Part shown: piece by piece, positions 62,557 through 64,000 of the stretch
Layout: every line of letters begins with the position of its first letter
Position numbering within the stretch: the stretch's first letter is position 1
Assembly: GCA_015232315.1 (NCBI GenBank)
Contig: JADFZZ010000005.1
Span: 124,001-188,000 of the forward strand
Reading direction: 5' to 3'
DNA: 64,000 nt
Source of the DNA: SAR324 cluster bacterium
GTDB taxonomy: Bacteria; SAR324; NAC60-12
Notes under the pieces: generated by a model
Databases searched by the model: none
Told to the model about the DNA's origin: nothing
The model's input: only the letters and a program-made list of their open reading frames with translations
Translations under genes and position numbers: made by a program

Positions 62557-64000
62557 ATGAATCCGCAAATCTCCGTGGTTATTCCCGCCTACAACAGTAA
62601 AGAACTATTACAACGCTGTTTGAAATCGCTGGCCAGTCAGACCGCATCGCTATCCCGCTTTGAAGTCATTGTTGTGGATGACGGGTCCAGTGATGGAACG
62701 ATGGATATGCTGCATTCATTTGCACAAAACAGTCCTTTCAAATTCAACTTCAGGCACATTCCAAACTCCGGCCCTGCAACAGCCCGGAATTTGGGGATTT
62801 CTCTGGCAACATGTGCTTGGATTGCATTTCTTGATGCGGATGTTGTCGCCCATCCCAACTGGATTCAGCGTGGATTGGAACTTATTGAACAAAATCCCTT
62901 TGCCGGTGGTTTTGAAGGCAAAACTGAGGTCAATAATCGCCATGAACAAACCGCATTTACGCATCAGACAGAGAATACCTTTGGCGGGCGTTATCCTACA
63001 TGCAATCTGATTGTACGCAAGGTGTTTTGTCATTTCTATACCAAATATCGAATTCCGTTTCGTGAGGACACAGACCTGGCATTTTGTATTCTTGAATCAG
63101 GATTCAATATTTTCTTTGATCCGCATCTGGTGGTGTACCATCCTCCCTTGTCACCCAATTATTTACGTCCTATTTACCTGGCAAAACGCTATTATTATAA
63201 TGGTCTTCTGCAACGAAGGTTTCCACGGCGTTATAAAAAGGAACTCGATATTCATCGAATCATGGGATTGGAAATCCCACACTTAAAATTAAAACTCTAT
63301 GGCATGTTCCTTTTATTCCAGATTGGGTTTATTGGGAGTCTGGCATATATCCCCTGGGGCGTCACACCGGCAATTTACGCAGGATCTGTCTATTTTTTCG
63401 CATATCTTTATGGGTGTGCTTTCAGCATGCTCAAAGTGGATGCACGCTCTCGTAAAATAGTGGATGGCTTGGCTTTTGCCGCACAAATTCACATTGTTCC
63501 CTGGATTCTATACCTCCAACTGATCAAGGGCTGGCTCGATTTTCGACAAGAAACGCCCTTTTCCAGACACAACTGGTTAAATCAGATTAAATTTCCTGTT
63601 GCCCAGCGTCCCCATGATATTATTCTGGTATCAACAGCAGACTGGAATCATCCCTTCTGGACCAACAAACAACACATTGCCTTACGTCTTGCTCAACGCG
63701 GAAACCGTATTTTATTCGTAGAATCCCTGGGTTTGCGTCAGATGACACCCTCTTCAAGAGACTTGTTGCGTATCTATCGACGTTCTCTGCTTCTGCTGAA
63801 AGGCATAAGGGAGCCTGTTCCTAATCTGTTTGTTTGGTCGCCCCCCATTATACCATTACATCGTTTTAATATTATTAGAAAAATCAACTGGGTTATTTTG
63901 AGCAAAATGATACAGCACTATTCTCGTAGTCTTCATTTTGAAAATCCGATTTTGTGGTCATACAACCCAATCATTTCGGAATTGGCGGATGATCTGAAGT
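62557..64000 (+). CDS. Glycosyltransferase family 2 protein fused to a second glycosyltransferase-like domain (3' end cut by window edge)
   Basis: At least 481 codons, open to the window edge. N-terminal GT-A domain: ISVVIPAYNSKELLQRCLKSL, EVIVVDDGSSDGT, NSGPATARNLGI, FLDADVV (DxD) and FREDTDLAFCILESG. Hydrophobic segments follow near residues 250-330 (MFLLFQIGFIGSLAYIPWG and following), so it may be membrane-attached. From about residue 350 a GT-B-like beginning appears: HDIILVSTADWNHPFWTNKQHIALRLAQRGNRILFVESLG. GGAG lies 9 bp before the ATG. Likely makes a surface polysaccharide or glycolipid. Confidence 0.86.
   Translation, partial: MNPQISVVIPAYNSKELLQRCLKSLASQTASLSRFEVIVVDDGSSDGTMDMLHSFAQNSPFKFNFRHIPNSGPATARNLGISLATCAWIAFLDADVVAHPNWIQRGLELIEQNPFAGGFEGKTEVNNRHEQTAFTHQTENTFGGRYPTCNLIVRKVFCHFYTKYRIPFREDTDLAFCILESGFNIFFDPHLVVYHPPLSPNYLRPIYLAKRYYYNGLLQRRFPRRYKKELDIHRIMGLEIPHLKLKLYGMFLLFQIGFIGSLAYIPWGVTPAIYAGSVYFFAYLYGCAFSMLKVDARSRKIVDGLAFAAQIHIVPWILYLQLIKGWLDFRQETPFSRHNWLNQIKFPVAQRPHDIILVSTADWNHPFWTNKQHIALRLAQRGNRILFVESLGLRQMTPSSRDLLRIYRRSLLLLKGIREPVPNLFVWSPPIIPLHRFNIIRKINWVILSKMIQHYSRSLHFENPILWSYNPIISELADDLK

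Overview
The window looks like chromosomal DNA of a free-living, motile, Gram-negative bacterium. Evidence is a CheB methylesterase, a three-domain CheW protein, the flagellar export protein FliQ, cytochrome c maturation CcmB, outer-membrane-type lipoprotein and signal peptides, AlgH/YqgE, ArgA of the two-domain type and a short serA-serC pair. The very high density of two-component genes, a DUF4416 gene and acyl-CoA metabolism genes fit a Desulfobacterota-like or SAR324-like proteobacterium. That placement is inference. Base composition looks even, with no obvious large foreign island. Mobile DNA is limited to one decayed transposase fragment and several families of small palindromic repeats.

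Layout. 1-5.6 kb (minus strand): cheB (cut by the left edge), a triple-CheW coupling protein, and an NtrC-class regulator with its PAS histidine kinase. 5.9-8.5 kb (plus): acyl-CoA-binding protein, gatA, and a PIN toxin with a small putative antitoxin. 8.5-17.5 kb (minus): a sensory island made of a response regulator with PP2C phosphatase output, a single-domain response regulator, the remains of a hybrid kinase, two phytochrome-type histidine kinases around an NMT1-like binding protein, and a PhnD-like lipoprotein. 17.6-21.7 kb (minus): trkH, a small coiled-coil membrane protein, a PhoD-like phosphoesterase and a dienelactone hydrolase. 22-23.5 kb (plus): a small acidic/Cys-Gly-His protein and a kinase-fold protein, followed by a repeat-rich gap. 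23.9-26.2 kb: yceI, DUF4416 and an orphan oppF-like ATPase.

26.2-35 kb holds more signalling and small soluble genes: an 836-residue receiver/cNMP/PAS/Hpt/CheA-type ATPase protein, an unknown partner, acylphosphatase, a CBS protein, msrB fused by overlap to a receiver-cNMP protein, an internally duplicated unknown protein, a TerB-like protein and a YdjM-like membrane protein. 34-41 kb: an AEC permease, an RlmM-like methyltransferase, pyrD, htpG, ccmB, a phasin-like gene with a small partner, and a set of hairpins that share a loop sequence. 41-47.4 kb (minus): serA-serC, then J-domain protein, M16 peptidase and fliQ. 48-51.5 kb (plus): two acyl-CoA dehydrogenases and an AlkD-like gene. 51.5-64 kb: recQ with an RNase H-fold exonuclease, tRNA-Asn, recJ, a CcsA/HemX-like gene, a degenerate polyprenyl synthase, a putative DciA-like gene head-to-head with algH, thiE-like, argA and a large glycosyltransferase fusion cut by the right edge.

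The most interesting parts are the sensory island, where three different periplasmic-binding-protein families sit beside kinases and lead towards a PP2C-type regulator; the 836-residue multi-domain kinase with its unknown partner; the hairpin cluster at 40.83-41.02 kb; the phasin-like gene with paired TTGTGC/GCACAA palindromes; the Cys/Gly/His-tailed small protein next to a kinase-fold protein; and the degenerate prenyl synthase. All functional statements come from reading motifs by eye; no database search was run.
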